Origin: JACCSI01 sp963815285
GTDB lineage: Bacteria > Acidobacteriota > Vicinamibacteria > Vicinamibacterales > UBA2999
Direction of reading: 5' to 3'
Length of the DNA: 64,000 nucleotides
Assembly (NCBI GenBank): GCA_963815285.1
Contig: CAWFGB010000008.1
Location: forward strand, 496,001 to 560,000
Position numbers and translations under genes: made by a program. Positions 17,361-26,395 of the stretch are shown piece after piece. The notes under the pieces are model-generated. The model searched no databases. It saw nothing but the letters and a program-made list of their open reading frames with translations, and was not told the origin of the DNA. How positions within the stretch are numbered: position 1 is the first letter of the stretch; each line of letters starts with the position of its first letter.

Positions 17361-18293
17361 ATGTTCAGGGTCCCCCAGGCGGCGCTTCTGACATGCGTGA
17401 TTTTGGCGTGCGCATGGCCCCTTGGGGCGCAAACCCCAGATCCTGAGGCCCTCGTCAAGCAGGGCCGCGCCCTCTTCAGTCAGGGAAGGCACGACGAAGC
17501 CGAACGGCTTTACCGCCAGGCGATCCACCTAAACCCGCACTCCTTCGAGGGTTCACGAGCGCTCGGCATCCTGCTGACGCTGAAGGGGCAGTATCCGGAG
17601 GCGCGTAGCCACTTGCAGCATGCGCTCAAGGTCGCCCCGACCACGATGGTGCGTCACCAGGCCGCGGCGACGCTGGCGCTCTCCTACGCCTTCGAAGGCA
17701 ACCTGGCGGCTCTTCAGCGCGAGTACCAGACGCTCAGACGCGAGCAGCTCGATGATAGCGACGCATCAGGTGCCGCGGCCTCAGCACGATCGCTGGGCCG
17801 CATCCTGCTCGAAGCCGGCGACATCGCTGGCGGTCGCAAATGGTATGAGGTCGGCTACGAGGAATGGAAGCCGCAAGCTGGTCAGCCTGAAAGCGAGCAG
17901 CTGCTCTGGGATCTGCGCTGGCGTCACATGCAGGCGCGGGTCGCCGCACGCGAGGGTAAGCTTGACGACGCCAAGCGGCTGCTGTTGGAGTTCGAGGCGA
18001 TGATGCAGAAGCGCGGCCGCGCCAGCGAGGATCGCGAGATCTACCGCTGGGTCGCCGGCTACGTGGCGTATTACGCCAAGGACTACGACGTCGCCATCGC
18101 CCACCTTACGCAGGGAAACCTCGAAGATCCGTTCATCCTGGATCTGATCGGCCGATCGTACGAAGCCAAAGGCGACGTGACCAACGCGCGGCAGTACTAC
18201 CGCCGCGTCATGGAGTCCAACGTCTACAACCTGCAGTCCGCCATCGCTCGTCCGCACGCACGCGCCAAGTTGACGGGCCAGCCGTCACAATAG
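17361..18293 (+). CDS. Exported tetratricopeptide-repeat protein
   Basis: 310-residue protein with a signal peptide (residues 1-23, cleavage near PLGAQ) and TPR helices: ALFSQGRHDEAERLYRQAIH near residue 38 and a further repeat ILLTLKGQYPEARSHLQHAL; near the C-terminus, DLIGRSYEAKGDVTNARQYY. TPRs are protein-interaction scaffolds, so no catalytic role is proposed. It begins 16 bp after the export operon and could be the last gene on that transcript, though it is not a usual part of such operons. It ends 15 bp from the convergent UMF1 gene, with no clear terminator between them. Confidence 0.88.
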   Translation: MFRVPQAALLTCVILACAWPLGAQTPDPEALVKQGRALFSQGRHDEAERLYRQAIHLNPHSFEGSRALGILLTLKGQYPEARSHLQHALKVAPTTMVRHQAAATLALSYAFEGNLAALQREYQTLRREQLDDSDASGAAASARSLGRILLEAGDIAGGRKWYEVGYEEWKPQAGQPESEQLLWDLRWRHMQARVAAREGKLDDAKRLLLEFEAMMQKRGRASEDREIYRWVAGYVAYYAKDYDVAIAHLTQGNLEDPFILDLIGRSYEAKGDVTNARQYYRRVMESNVYNLQSAIARPHARAKLTGQPSQ

Positions 18294-18308
18294 CTCTCAC
18301 GATAAACC

Positions 18309-19613
18309 TCAGACCTCGGCCCGCGCGGCGCGCATGCCCTCCTCTTCATCGACAAATGTCAGCAGCGCCGCACCCGCGGCGAAGAAGGTGATGATGAAGA
18401 GGACAGCGAAGCGGCTCGATCCCGTGATGATGACGCTCAGCGTGAAGACAAAGGGCCCCAGCACGGTCGCGAAGCGCTCGGCCACCGCAAAGAACCCAAA
18501 GAACTCCGACGCCTTATTGACCGGAATCAACCGCGAGAACAGGGAGCGGCTGAGCGCCTGGGCTCCGCCCTGCACGGTGGCGATCATCGCCGCGAGCAGG
18601 AAGAACTGCGTCACGGTCGTCATGAAGTAGCCGATGATGGTGGCAATAGTGTAGACGGCAAGCGCGATGAACAAGGCGCGCTTGGTGCCGATGCGCATCC
18701 CGAGCGCGCCGAACAGAAACGAGAACGGGATGCCGAGAAACTGCACCATGACGAAGGCCATGATCTGGGCGTTGGTATCGATGCCGATCTCGGCGCCGTA
18801 GACCGCCGCCATCCGGATGATGGTCTGTATCCCGTCCTGGTAGAGCAACATCGCGAGAAAGAGGATGAAGGCGTGCTTGTAACGGCGCATCTCGCGGAAC
18901 GTGCGCCCGAGCCGTCCGAAGGCGGCTCTCAGCACATTCGTGTTCGCGGTTTCGCCCGCTTCGAGAACGACCGGTGGCTCGGGGACGCGCCGCAGCAGGG
19001 GAATCGAGAAGACCACCCACCAGATCGCCACGCTGACGAAAGATGCTTTGGTTGCCGCGGCCGTGTCGGTAAAGCCGAACCACTGTGGCTGCAGAATCCA
19101 CGCGAGGTTGAGCAGCAGGAGCATTCCGCCCCCGAGATACCCCAGGGCGTAGCCCGCCGCCGACACGCGGTCGGTCTCCTCGGCACTGGCCACCGTCGGC
19201 AACAACGAATCGTAAAAGACGGTGGTGCCCGATACGCCGATGTTGCCGATGAAAAAGAGCAGCGACGCCAGCATCCAGTCGCCGCGTTGGATGAGTACCA
19301 TGGCCGCAGATGCGCTGACGCCAATCATCATGAAGATCGCGAGCAGCTTCTTCTTGATGCCGGTGAAATCGGCAATCGCGCCGAGGACAGGCGAGCCAAA
19401 GGCGATGACCGCGACCGACACGGTGGTGATGGCCCCGAATCGCGCGGTCGCTTGCGCCGGCTCGAGGCCGTCCGCCGCATACGTCGCGTAGAAGGCGGGA
19501 AACACCGCGGTGACGACGGTGGTGAAGTAGGCGGAGTTGGCGCAGTCATACCACGCCCACGCCCGCTGCTCGGGCGTGACCAGACCGACTTTGGCGAGCG
19601 CTCGTGCGATCAC
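18309..19613 (-). CDS. MFS transporter, UMF1/Atg22-like family
   Basis: 434-residue inner-membrane transporter with about 12 hydrophobic segments. The N-terminal segment EQRAWAWYDCANSAYFTTVV is the hallmark of the UMF1 (Atg22-like) branch of the major facilitator superfamily. Other family marks are VFYDSLLPTVASAEETDRVS and GYALGYLGGGMLLLLN. In yeast Atg22 exports amino acids from the vacuole; bacterial substrates are not known. The start is a GTG at 19613. It is convergent with the TPR gene and lies downstream of the DUF4097 gene on the same strand, separated by a small tandem repeat. Confidence 0.92.
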   Translation of the reverse strand: MIARALAKVGLVTPEQRAWAWYDCANSAYFTTVVTAVFPAFYATYAADGLEPAQATARFGAITTVSVAVIAFGSPVLGAIADFTGIKKKLLAIFMMIGVSASAAMVLIQRGDWMLASLLFFIGNIGVSGTTVFYDSLLPTVASAEETDRVSAAGYALGYLGGGMLLLLNLAWILQPQWFGFTDTAAATKASFVSVAIWWVVFSIPLLRRVPEPPVVLEAGETANTNVLRAAFGRLGRTFREMRRYKHAFILFLAMLLYQDGIQTIIRMAAVYGAEIGIDTNAQIMAFVMVQFLGIPFSFLFGALGMRIGTKRALFIALAVYTIATIIGYFMTTVTQFFLLAAMIATVQGGAQALSRSLFSRLIPVNKASEFFGFFAVAERFATVLGPFVFTLSVIITGSSRFAVLFIITFFAAGAALLTFVDEEEGMRAARAEV

Positions 19614-19673
19614 GCCCGCACAGCTTAGATCAGCGCGCCGCCCGGTGCACGATGGGCACGATTAGCCGTCTGG

Positions 19674-19709
19674 TCCTTCGTGTCCTTCGTGTCCTTCGTG
19701 TTCGTCGTG
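19674..19709. repeat. Tandem repeat, four units of 9 bp
   Basis: Three perfect copies of TCCTTCGTG followed by a variant TTCGTCGTG, ending two bases before the DUF4097 stop codon at 19712. It is of the CACGAAGGA-type short-period repeat class found scattered between genes in environmental bacteria. It lies in the 98-bp gap between the DUF4097 and UMF1 genes, both on the minus strand. No terminator is visible in the gap. Confidence 0.85.
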
Positions 19710-19711
19710 TT

Positions 19712-20509
19712 TTATCGCTGTATGCGAACGGAACCGCTGAAGGTGTTGAGCCGGAAGTTACTGCTGCCGCCGCCGTTGAGCGCGCCGCGGAAGTTGCGGC
19801 GGCTGCTCGACGAGAGCGTCACCGGCAGGTCGCTGTTGAAGCTTCCGCTGAAGCTGTCGAAGGTGATATCGCCGCGGGCGCTGTCTGGGAGCCGTAGCGT
19901 GACATCGCCGCTGAAGGTATTGACGTTCATTTCGTCGCCGTCGGTCCAGCTGCGGGCCTGGACGGTGACTTCGCCGCTGAACGTCTTGACCCGCTTCGGC
20001 CCCGTGACATCCGTCAGCCGAATCTCACTCGAGAAACCTTCGACGACGAGATCGCCGCCGACGTTGCTGACCGTGATCGGCGCGCTGAAGGTCCGCAGAT
20101 CGAGTCTCACCTGATTGGGAACCTGGATGTCGAAGTCGGTTTCGACGACGTTGTCGTTGCGGCGTTCGCGGACGCGGTGGTTGGCGTCGATGTCGATGAC
20201 GTTACCGCTTTGCGTGATTTCGAGTCGGATGTCGTCGAGCCGCTCGCGGGTCGCGCGCCGCACTGCCTTGATGACGACTTGATTGCCGCCAGTGCCGGTG
20301 ATGTTGACGCGGCCGGAAAAGGTCTTGAGCCGCAGGGTGCCGCCGGAGGGGAGTGCGAGGGTCCGGTCCACCGTTTCGGTCTCACGGGGGCCCCGGTCCT
20401 GGTCGCGCTCGCGGTCCCGGTTACGCTCCTGGCCGGACTGGGCAATCGCGGGCACGGAGAGCACAAAAGCGAAGAAAAGTGCAAAAGCTGACGTAACCAG
20501 GCGCTGCAT
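19712..20509 (-). CDS. Exported DUF4097 beta-strand repeat protein
   Basis: 265-residue secreted protein of the DUF4097/DUF2807-like adhesin-type superfamily, predicted to fold as a right-handed beta-solenoid. Residues 1-23 are a signal peptide, followed by a charged Arg/Asp/Glu tract (ERNRDRERDQDRGPRETE). The rest is a ladder of the motif (T/S)FSG with the surrounding hxFSGxhxh: LKTFSGRVNI, LRTFSAPITV, VEGFSSEIRL, VKTFSGEVTV, VNTFSGDVTL, FDSFSGSFNS and LNTFSGSVRI. The ATG at 20509 has a strong Shine-Dalgarno GAGGAG (20515-20520) and a potentially structured leader. Role unknown; members sit near anti-sigma factors or envelope genes in other genomes. Confidence 0.92.
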   Translation of the reverse strand: MQRLVTSAFALFFAFVLSVPAIAQSGQERNRDRERDQDRGPRETETVDRTLALPSGGTLRLKTFSGRVNITGTGGNQVVIKAVRRATRERLDDIRLEITQSGNVIDIDANHRVRERRNDNVVETDFDIQVPNQVRLDLRTFSAPITVSNVGGDLVVEGFSSEIRLTDVTGPKRVKTFSGEVTVQARSWTDGDEMNVNTFSGDVTLRLPDSARGDITFDSFSGSFNSDLPVTLSSSSRRNFRGALNGGGSSNFRLNTFSGSVRIQR

Positions 20510-20510
20510 G

Positions 20511-20607
20511 ACGTCTCCTCGGGGGTGAATCGCCCCGCGGCAGGGCCGGGCTGGTGCCCTCCCGCCATAGCCCGGTTTGCTTCACCCGGACTCGCGAACA
20601 CAAGGAG
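20511..20607 (-). promoter_or_regulatory. Potentially structured 5' leader of the DUF4097 gene
   Basis: On the minus strand this leader can form an outer stem GGGTGAA (20587-20581) with TTCACCC (20529-20523), an inner stem CCGGGCT (20575-20569) with AGCCCGG (20552-20546), and a small CCC/GGG stem, ending right at the ribosome-binding site GAGGAG. A CTCCT at 20607-20603 is complementary to that site. The layout suggests an RNA element that could hide or expose the ribosome-binding site. A GCAAACC stretch loosely recalls c-di-GMP-I riboswitches but the consensus is not met, so no class is assigned. Confidence 0.3.
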
Positions 20608-20630
20608 TAGACGGGGGTTTGTTACACAAG

Positions 20631-20643
20631 GTTTACGGTAAAC
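20631..20643. promoter_or_regulatory. Small dyad between divergent genes
   Basis: GTTTAC and GTAAAC flank a single G, an AT-rich inverted repeat within the 197-bp divergent region between the DUF4097 gene and the small membrane protein gene. It could be a regulator site for either promoter. No regulator gene is adjacent. Confidence 0.3.
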
Positions 20644-20706
20644 TCGAAAGTCGCTGCTGCTAGCTCATCCCCCCCGCGGTTGCGCCCGATAGAAACATCA
20701 GACGTC

Positions 20707-20958
20707 ATGACTGAGCACCACCCGACCTATGTCCTGGCGGCGAGCATCGCTGTGATCGCCGCCGTCGCGCTGCGCCTGCTGGGCGCCCCTGGGCCGTGGC
20801 CCGCCGCCATCGCACTTTACGTCTACGGAGCGGTGGCGTGGCCTGTGCTGCGCGAGAGGATACCGTCACTCAAACCGGCCATGTATGCCGCGGTATGGGT
20901 AAGCGCGGCTCTGCTCGTTATTGCCTACGAAACGCTGGCGGTCTACCCGGCGCCCTGA
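20707..20958 (+). CDS. Small membrane protein, unknown function
   Basis: 83-residue protein starting at the ATG at 20707 (an in-frame codon at 20680 would add a polar unconserved leader). Three hydrophobic stretches are visible: YVLAASIAVIAAVALRLL, WPAAIALYVYGAVAWPVL and AAVWVSAALLVIAYETLAV, so it is probably an inner-membrane protein with three helices. No family recognised. The codon use is like that of its neighbours. It is convergent with the small secreted protein gene at 20969, only 10 bp away. Confidence 0.6.
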   Translation: MTEHHPTYVLAASIAVIAAVALRLLGAPGPWPAAIALYVYGAVAWPVLRERIPSLKPAMYAAVWVSAALLVIAYETLAVYPAP

Positions 20959-20968
20959 AGTCCGCCGA

Positions 20969-21334
20969 TCACTTGACACGCTTTCCCGTGAACGTCCCGG
21001 TCGCCATGCCGGCCAGATCCACCTTGCCCTTGACTGCCGAATTGCTTTCGATTTCGCCTTCGTAGGTGACCGTGAAGGCGGTGCCTTGCGCGTCGCCGGT
21101 GAACGAGAACTTCAGCGTCTTGCCCGAGACGGTGCCCGTGACGTCGGCTTCGCCAAGCTGGCCCTTGTACTTCCCGGTGAGCTTTTCGCCGTCCTGTTTG
21201 AAAGTGAGTGTCGGCTGGCCGCTGCCGCCGTCGGTCTGCACGTCGAAGACCCATTCGCCGGTGAGGTCGAACTTCTGCGCGGCCAGGGTGGCCGTGAGCA
21301 GGAACACGGTTGCGAGCAGTGTGAGCGTCTTCAT
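20969..21334 (-). CDS. Small secreted beta-rich protein, unknown function
   Basis: 121-residue protein. The ATG at 21334 is chosen because it opens a clean signal peptide (MKTLTLLATVFLLTATLAAQ). The mature part is rich in alternating polar and hydrophobic residues and glycine, for example FDLTGEWVFDVQTDGGSGQP and LTFKQDGEKLTGKYKGQLGE, a pattern of small lipocalin-like or beta-barrel secreted proteins widespread in Acidobacteria. No catalytic motif seen. It is the downstream neighbour of the TPR gene at 21372 on the same strand. Confidence 0.75.
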   Translation of the reverse strand: MKTLTLLATVFLLTATLAAQKFDLTGEWVFDVQTDGGSGQPTLTFKQDGEKLTGKYKGQLGEADVTGTVSGKTLKFSFTGDAQGTAFTVTYEGEIESNSAVKGKVDLAGMATGTFTGKRVK

Positions 21335-21371
21335 GGCGGGTAGCTTACAACAGCAGGTAGGGCAGGTAGGC

Positions 21372-22967
21372 CTACTTGCCCAGCTTGCCTCGCAGCTCCC
21401 TGACTTCCGGGAGATCCGCATCCGCTTTCGCCCAGTCCTTCAGCGCCAGGGCGAACTCCGACCTGGCGGTTGCCTCATCACCGGCGTTCTCCGCGACGAG
21501 CCCGAGCGCGTAATGTCCGCCAGGATAGGCCGGATCGTGCTCGACCATTTGCCGCGCCATCCGGCCGGCCAGCTCCCAGTCGCCGACCGCCCGCGCGGCA
21601 CTGGCAATCCCGTCCAGCGTGAACAGAGCTTGCGCCCAGTTATCCGGCCCTGGGGCGGCCCTGACGCGCTTGGCGACCTCTTCGAGCGTCGCACGTCCCT
21701 TTTCGCGCACCGCCGTTCTCAGGTAGAACTCGCCTTGCAGCGCGAGCAGGGCGTTGGCCGCGACCGCCCCGCCGGGCGCACTGCGGAGCAGTCTCAACGC
21801 CGTATTCGATGCCGCCCCCGCTTCAGCCCATTGATTCGCGGCGAGAAACACGAAGCCCGATTCGATGTGGCCGGTTGCCTGGACGACGGGATTGGGGTTG
21901 GCAATGAGCATCTTGGCCGCGGCATCGGCCTCCTTGAGACGTGCGCGCGCGCGCAAGAACATTGGCCACTCGCGTTTGTTGTACGCCTGAACGAGCAGGT
22001 TGGTCGGCAGCGCAAACGCGGCTTTGAGCACCGTTTCGGCGCGCTTCATCTGCCCGACATACTGCAGCGACGTGCCCAGCAGCCCGAGGTTGTGCTCGAA
22101 GTGCCAGTCGTATTCTCCCGGAATCTTCTCGCGCGCGATGTAGTCGCGGTGCAAGCGGTCGGCCGCCTCGAACTCGACGATCGCCGCGTGGATGCGCCCG
22201 GCGCGGCGCAGGTTGTGGCCGTGCATGTGACGCGCGTGCGGAACCTCCGCCGCCTGACTGGCATAGGCAGCGCTGTTGTCGAGCGCCTCCTTTTGCCGCC
22301 CGGTGTTTTCGTAGGCGTGCGTCAGGTAGTGGCGCGCCGCGAAGTGACCAGGCACGAGGGTTAACGCTCGCTCGTAATACTTGATTGAAGCGGCCTGGCT
22401 CCCCTGTCCCCGTTCGGCAGGATCCGGCGATTCGGCGAGGCCTCGTTGCAGCATGAACTCGACGTCCATCGCGTGGGCCGCGATCGCAGCGTCGAGCGCC
22501 TTGCGATACGCCGCAAGCTTGACGAGATCTCCAGGCGTGTTCTCGGCCGCCATCTGCAGCGCCCGCGCCTCGACATGATGGCGATCGTGATCAGGCAGGG
22601 ATGCACTCATCGCCCGCGCGGCATCGATCGCACGGTTCGCTTCCGCGGGACGACTGAGCTCGACGTAGGCGATGCTGAGGCCGACGTGCGCCAGCGCCAG
22701 TTTCGGGTCGATCTCGAGCGCGGCATTGAACGACCGGGCCGCTTCAATCCACACGTAGGAATGCAAGTACGCGAGTCCCTGGTCGTAGAGCGCTTGCGCC
22801 TGCTTCGATGACGTAGACGCGGTGTCGCGCGCGGCGCCGATTCCCGTGCGCAGGGACACGGGCCGCTCGACGATTTCCATCGGAATGGGCGCCAGCCGAT
22901 GGGAGGCGTGCTGCGCGGACGCGGGTTGCGCGCAGGCCACCGCGGCCAGCGCCAGGAAGATGCGCAT
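21372..22967 (-). CDS. Large exported TPR protein
   Basis: 531-residue protein. The ATG at 22967 starts a signal peptide (MRIFLALAAVACAQPASAQ); the open frame upstream of it is Arg-rich and not gene-like. The mature protein has TPR-type helical pairs, such as ALYDQGLAYLHSYVWIEAAR, FNAALEIDPKLALAHVGLSI and YYERALTLVPGHFAARHYLT, with His-rich inter-repeat segments (ARHMHGHNLRRAG). Similar proteins in Acidobacteria are annotated only as TPR proteins. Likely periplasmic scaffold; no enzyme motif. A GC-rich hairpin separates it from the receptor gene upstream. Confidence 0.87.
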   Translation of the reverse strand: MRIFLALAAVACAQPASAQHASHRLAPIPMEIVERPVSLRTGIGAARDTASTSSKQAQALYDQGLAYLHSYVWIEAARSFNAALEIDPKLALAHVGLSIAYVELSRPAEANRAIDAARAMSASLPDHDRHHVEARALQMAAENTPGDLVKLAAYRKALDAAIAAHAMDVEFMLQRGLAESPDPAERGQGSQAASIKYYERALTLVPGHFAARHYLTHAYENTGRQKEALDNSAAYASQAAEVPHARHMHGHNLRRAGRIHAAIVEFEAADRLHRDYIAREKIPGEYDWHFEHNLGLLGTSLQYVGQMKRAETVLKAAFALPTNLLVQAYNKREWPMFLRARARLKEADAAAKMLIANPNPVVQATGHIESGFVFLAANQWAEAGAASNTALRLLRSAPGGAVAANALLALQGEFYLRTAVREKGRATLEEVAKRVRAAPGPDNWAQALFTLDGIASAARAVGDWELAGRMARQMVEHDPAYPGGHYALGLVAENAGDEATARSEFALALKDWAKADADLPEVRELRGKLGK

Positions 22968-23057
22968 CAGACTACGGTAACAGGTGGGCGGGCAGGGCTG
23001 GTGGGGCGAGTACGGCCGGCAGGGCGGGTTGGCTGCTGCTGCAGTAGCGATGGTGGG

Positions 23058-23092
23058 AGGCGGGTGGGCGTCCGTAGTGGCCCCACCCGCCT
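23058..23092 (-). terminator. Hairpin downstream of the TonB receptor gene
   Basis: Perfect 11-bp arms AGGCGGGTGGG and CCCACCCGCCT enclose a 13-base loop, 18 bp after the stop codon of the minus-strand receptor gene. On the minus strand it is not followed by a T-run, so intrinsic termination is uncertain; the T-run (TTT) is on the other side. It may act as a transcript-end stabiliser. Confidence 0.45.
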
Positions 23093-23109
23093 TTACCCCT
23101 AGTTCGCTC

Positions 23110-26100
23110 TCAGAACGAGAACTGCCCGCCGAGCTTGAAGAAGCGGCTCTGGAGGACGTTGGTCGGCCGCTGCCAATTGCTGCTCGCCGCGACCGAGTAG
23201 GTCGAGCTGACCGTATAGGGCCAGCTGCTGTTAAACAGGTTATAGACATCGAAGTCCAGCCGAAAGCGGTAGTTCGAGAGATTGAAGCGCTTCGACAACC
23301 GGACATCGAGCTGAGTCAGGTCGTGGTCGCCGTAGATCAGCCCTTCTCGAATCAACTGCACGGTGCGTGATGCGGCACCGGTCCACGAACGTGCGCCGAG
23401 TCCCGCAGCGGACGCGGCCGGAATCGCGAAGTTGGCCTGGATGCTGGGGCCGGCGCCGCCGGTCTGCACTCCGCTGGTGTACTGGAAGGTGCCGGCCAGC
23501 AGGATGTCCCAGGGCAATGTATACGAGCCCGAGATCTTCGCGTCGGGTCGGAACGGGTATTCACGGTGGCAGGCCGTCGTCCCATCGGGATAAGTCTCGG
23601 TACCCATACCGGTGGTGAGCTGTGTCGTGTATTCGCGCATCGCGTCGAGACCCGCGGCCTGAATACCGCAGACATCGAAGGTCCGCTTCGTCGCGCCAAC
23701 GCCGAACTTGAGGAACGCGCCATTGCGGAAGCGGCCTTCGATGTTCATATCGAAGCCCTGGTAGACATTCGTTTCACCGCCGAAGTCGTCGGCGAAGCGA
23801 ATCAGGTTGTTCGCCGGCAGGTTCTGCGCAAAGACGGCTTGCTTCAGGTCTTGTACCCCGCAGACCTGATAGCCCTGGCCGTTGCCGTACGGGAGATTCG
23901 GATCGGCCGGGACGTTGATGCAAAACGAGTCGTAGCTGTTCGCGTCGTAGCGAAGGTCGTCGGTGAACGTCTGATTCTCGAAACTCCGGCGATAGTACCC
24001 ACCGTTGACCGAGACTCGGTCCGCGATCTGATGCTGCGCGGCGACGGTGTACTCCATGTTGTATCCGCGCTTGAACCAGCCGTTCAGCACTTCGGGATCG
24101 TAGGCCGTCGTCGAGACGTTACGGCCGAACGTCGCGGTTGCTACCGACGTCCCGAGCTCGTTCAGCTGAATGTTGCCGTTGGCATCGAGCGGCAGCCCGT
24201 TGCGATCGATGTCATTGGTCCACGGCCGGGTGTCCGTGCGGCTCAGTGCTTCCGCTGGATTCACTTGACGTGCCACGGCGACGTTCTGGCCAGCGACATA
24301 GCGCGCGACGCTGGCTTTGACCGCGGTGCGCCCGTTGCCGAAGAGGTCCATTGCAAACCCGACGCGCGGCGAGATGTCCTTCCAGTTCTGCACCTCGCCG
24401 TAACACCCGCGGCCGGCCTTGCCATCCTCGCATTCGCCGAACTTCACGCCGTTGGCGAGATCGAGCCCTGGGAACGTGAATCGGTTCGGCAGCACTTCGC
24501 TCTCGCGCGTCTCGCCGATGAAATGGTCATAACGAAGGCCGAGGTTCCACGTGATGCGGCCCATCGCCCAACGATCCTGCACGAACAGCCCGAGGTCCTG
24601 CTTGATGCCGTTGCGGGCATCCATCGGCAGCCGCAGCGTCACGGAGACCGGCTGGCCGGCATTGTAGGTGATGGGTTGCACATCGCCGGTCCACTGCTCG
24701 ATCAGCCGCCAGTCGCCGTTGGTGAGCGTGGCGCCGAAGCGGTAGTTGTGGGAGCCGGTCACGTAGGACGCAGCGGCCATGAACGTTCGCAGCACCGAGA
24801 AGTGATCGGCAGGTTGCGTCCAGGCGTTGGACGACCGATTGTTGGTCTGGTCGAGCACGGTATACTCCGTCGACCTTCGGATCGCCTCTAAGTCCCAAAC
24901 CTTCTCGCTTTGGCCCGTGACGCCCGGCTGATAGAGCTCCGTGTACTCCTGGTTGTAGATGCCAAAGCCGGCTTCGAGCAGCAACCGGTTGGTGGCGGTG
25001 CGCGTCCACTTCGTGACGTTGACGAAGCTGGTGGGCGTCACCTGGATGGCTCCTGCCTCGGGCGGAATCGTCGCCGAGATGCCCCAATGGTCGCGGGACT
25101 TGTCCTGCTGATCGTGATAGACCGAGATTTTGTCCTTGCCAGTGATCGCCCACGAGACCCGAGCCGCGTGGCTCAGAATGCGGCCATCGTCGATCCCTTT
25201 CTGGTTCGTGTCCGCCTCGTAAATGAACGGCGACGGGTTGCGATCGGCATAGGCATCGGCTTTGGTCTTGTAGGTGCCCCAATGCCGGAACGTGTAATGG
25301 AACCATAGTTTGTCGCGCAGGATCGGTCCGCCGACCGACGGGTTGACGTCCCAGATTTTCTGGACTTCGTCGACGTTGCTCAGCGTGTTCCCGCGGTTGT
25401 AGGTCGTGCTGCCGGTCAGGTTGGAACGCGTGCACGGCTGGCCGACGCCCGGCGATCCGCAGTTATCAAAGGTGAAGCTTTCGCTGGCCCAGTTGCCGAA
25501 CAACTGTCCGTGGAACTGGTTGCCGCCGTCGCGCGGCACCATGTTGACGCGCATGCCGCCCTGGCCCATCTCGGCCGAGTCGGCGCCGGTCACGTAGCTG
25601 ATCTCCTCGAAGCTCGCGTCGTTCCAGTAGACGCCGCTGTAGGCGCCCTGCGCGCAAAGGTTGTTGAGGCGCAGGCCCTCGACCGTCTGCACGGTGTCGC
25701 CCGATCCGCGGAACTGGAGCGGCGACTGCTGCATCTGACCGGAACCGCCGACATCACGCGAGAGCGCGCCGCCGCCGCCAAGCGCCAGCGTGGTGCCGGG
25801 GATCATGATGCCCACAGCCTGGATATTACGGCCGGTCGGAAGCATGTCGAGCACCTCGCGAGTCATGATGTGGCGCTGCGTGATGGCCTGCGTATCGACG
25901 ATGGGTGATTCACCGGTCACGGTGATGGACTCTTCGAGCGTGCCGACTCTGAGGTCGGCATTGACGTTGGCCGTGAAGTCCGAGGTCAGCTCGATGCCGT
26001 CTCTGACCACGGTGCCGAATCCCGGCAGCGTGAAAGTGACTGTATACGTGCCCGGACGGAGACTGACAATCGAGTAGCGGCCTTGACTGTCCGTGATTCC

Positions 26101-26274
26101 CGTTCGGACCCTCTCAATCAGCGCCGGACTCGCCACTTCGACGGCAACACCTGGTAAGACGGCGCCGGAGGCGTCACGAACCGTGCCGGCAATGGTGCTG
26201 GTCTGGGCCGCCGCTGCGACCGGCCAGACAACACACGACAGTGCGAGGAACAAAGGAAACAGCAACCTGCCCAT
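23110..26274 (-). CDS. Large TonB-dependent receptor, SusC/Oar-like
   Basis: 1054-residue outer-membrane receptor. Signal peptide residues 1-24 (ending PVAAAAQ); carboxypeptidase-regulatory domain about 26-110 (IAGTVRDASGAVLPGVAVEV and YSIVSLRPGTYTVTFTLPGF); plug about 115-260 with MLPTGRNIQAVGIMIPGTTL and a region before the barrel with NMVPRDGGNQFHGQLFGNWA; then a long barrel with the closing strand FFKLGGQFSF, ending in phenylalanine. Several cysteine pairs occur in the extracellular loops. This is the type often used for oligosaccharides or peptides, but there is no SusD-like partner here. The ATG at 26274 follows a GGAG. Confidence 0.95.
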   Translation of the reverse strand: MGRLLFPLFLALSCVVWPVAAAAQTSTIAGTVRDASGAVLPGVAVEVASPALIERVRTGITDSQGRYSIVSLRPGTYTVTFTLPGFGTVVRDGIELTSDFTANVNADLRVGTLEESITVTGESPIVDTQAITQRHIMTREVLDMLPTGRNIQAVGIMIPGTTLALGGGGALSRDVGGSGQMQQSPLQFRGSGDTVQTVEGLRLNNLCAQGAYSGVYWNDASFEEISYVTGADSAEMGQGGMRVNMVPRDGGNQFHGQLFGNWASESFTFDNCGSPGVGQPCTRSNLTGSTTYNRGNTLSNVDEVQKIWDVNPSVGGPILRDKLWFHYTFRHWGTYKTKADAYADRNPSPFIYEADTNQKGIDDGRILSHAARVSWAITGKDKISVYHDQQDKSRDHWGISATIPPEAGAIQVTPTSFVNVTKWTRTATNRLLLEAGFGIYNQEYTELYQPGVTGQSEKVWDLEAIRRSTEYTVLDQTNNRSSNAWTQPADHFSVLRTFMAAASYVTGSHNYRFGATLTNGDWRLIEQWTGDVQPITYNAGQPVSVTLRLPMDARNGIKQDLGLFVQDRWAMGRITWNLGLRYDHFIGETRESEVLPNRFTFPGLDLANGVKFGECEDGKAGRGCYGEVQNWKDISPRVGFAMDLFGNGRTAVKASVARYVAGQNVAVARQVNPAEALSRTDTRPWTNDIDRNGLPLDANGNIQLNELGTSVATATFGRNVSTTAYDPEVLNGWFKRGYNMEYTVAAQHQIADRVSVNGGYYRRSFENQTFTDDLRYDANSYDSFCINVPADPNLPYGNGQGYQVCGVQDLKQAVFAQNLPANNLIRFADDFGGETNVYQGFDMNIEGRFRNGAFLKFGVGATKRTFDVCGIQAAGLDAMREYTTQLTTGMGTETYPDGTTACHREYPFRPDAKISGSYTLPWDILLAGTFQYTSGVQTGGAGPSIQANFAIPAASAAGLGARSWTGAASRTVQLIREGLIYGDHDLTQLDVRLSKRFNLSNYRFRLDFDVYNLFNSSWPYTVSSTYSVAASSNWQRPTNVLQSRFFKLGGQFSF

Positions 26275-26395
26275 TCTCCAACCCCCTTCTGACCCTGAGG
26301 TTCAATACAACAGCCGCCGCACAACTGCTCATTCCACAGGAAGCCCGAAGGCTTCCGACAAATAGTCTGCACCGCATACCCGTGATGCCGGCCGG

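Noticed and set aside
19680..20114. Plus-strand frames across the DUF4097 gene
   Set aside because: They lie antisense to a well-supported beta-solenoid gene and show only repetitive Pro/Ser/Leu composition.
20511..20607. c-di-GMP-I riboswitch
   Set aside because: Only a GCAAACC stretch and nearby stems recall it; the canonical GCAAAGCC and tetraloop-receptor parts are not present, so no class was assigned.
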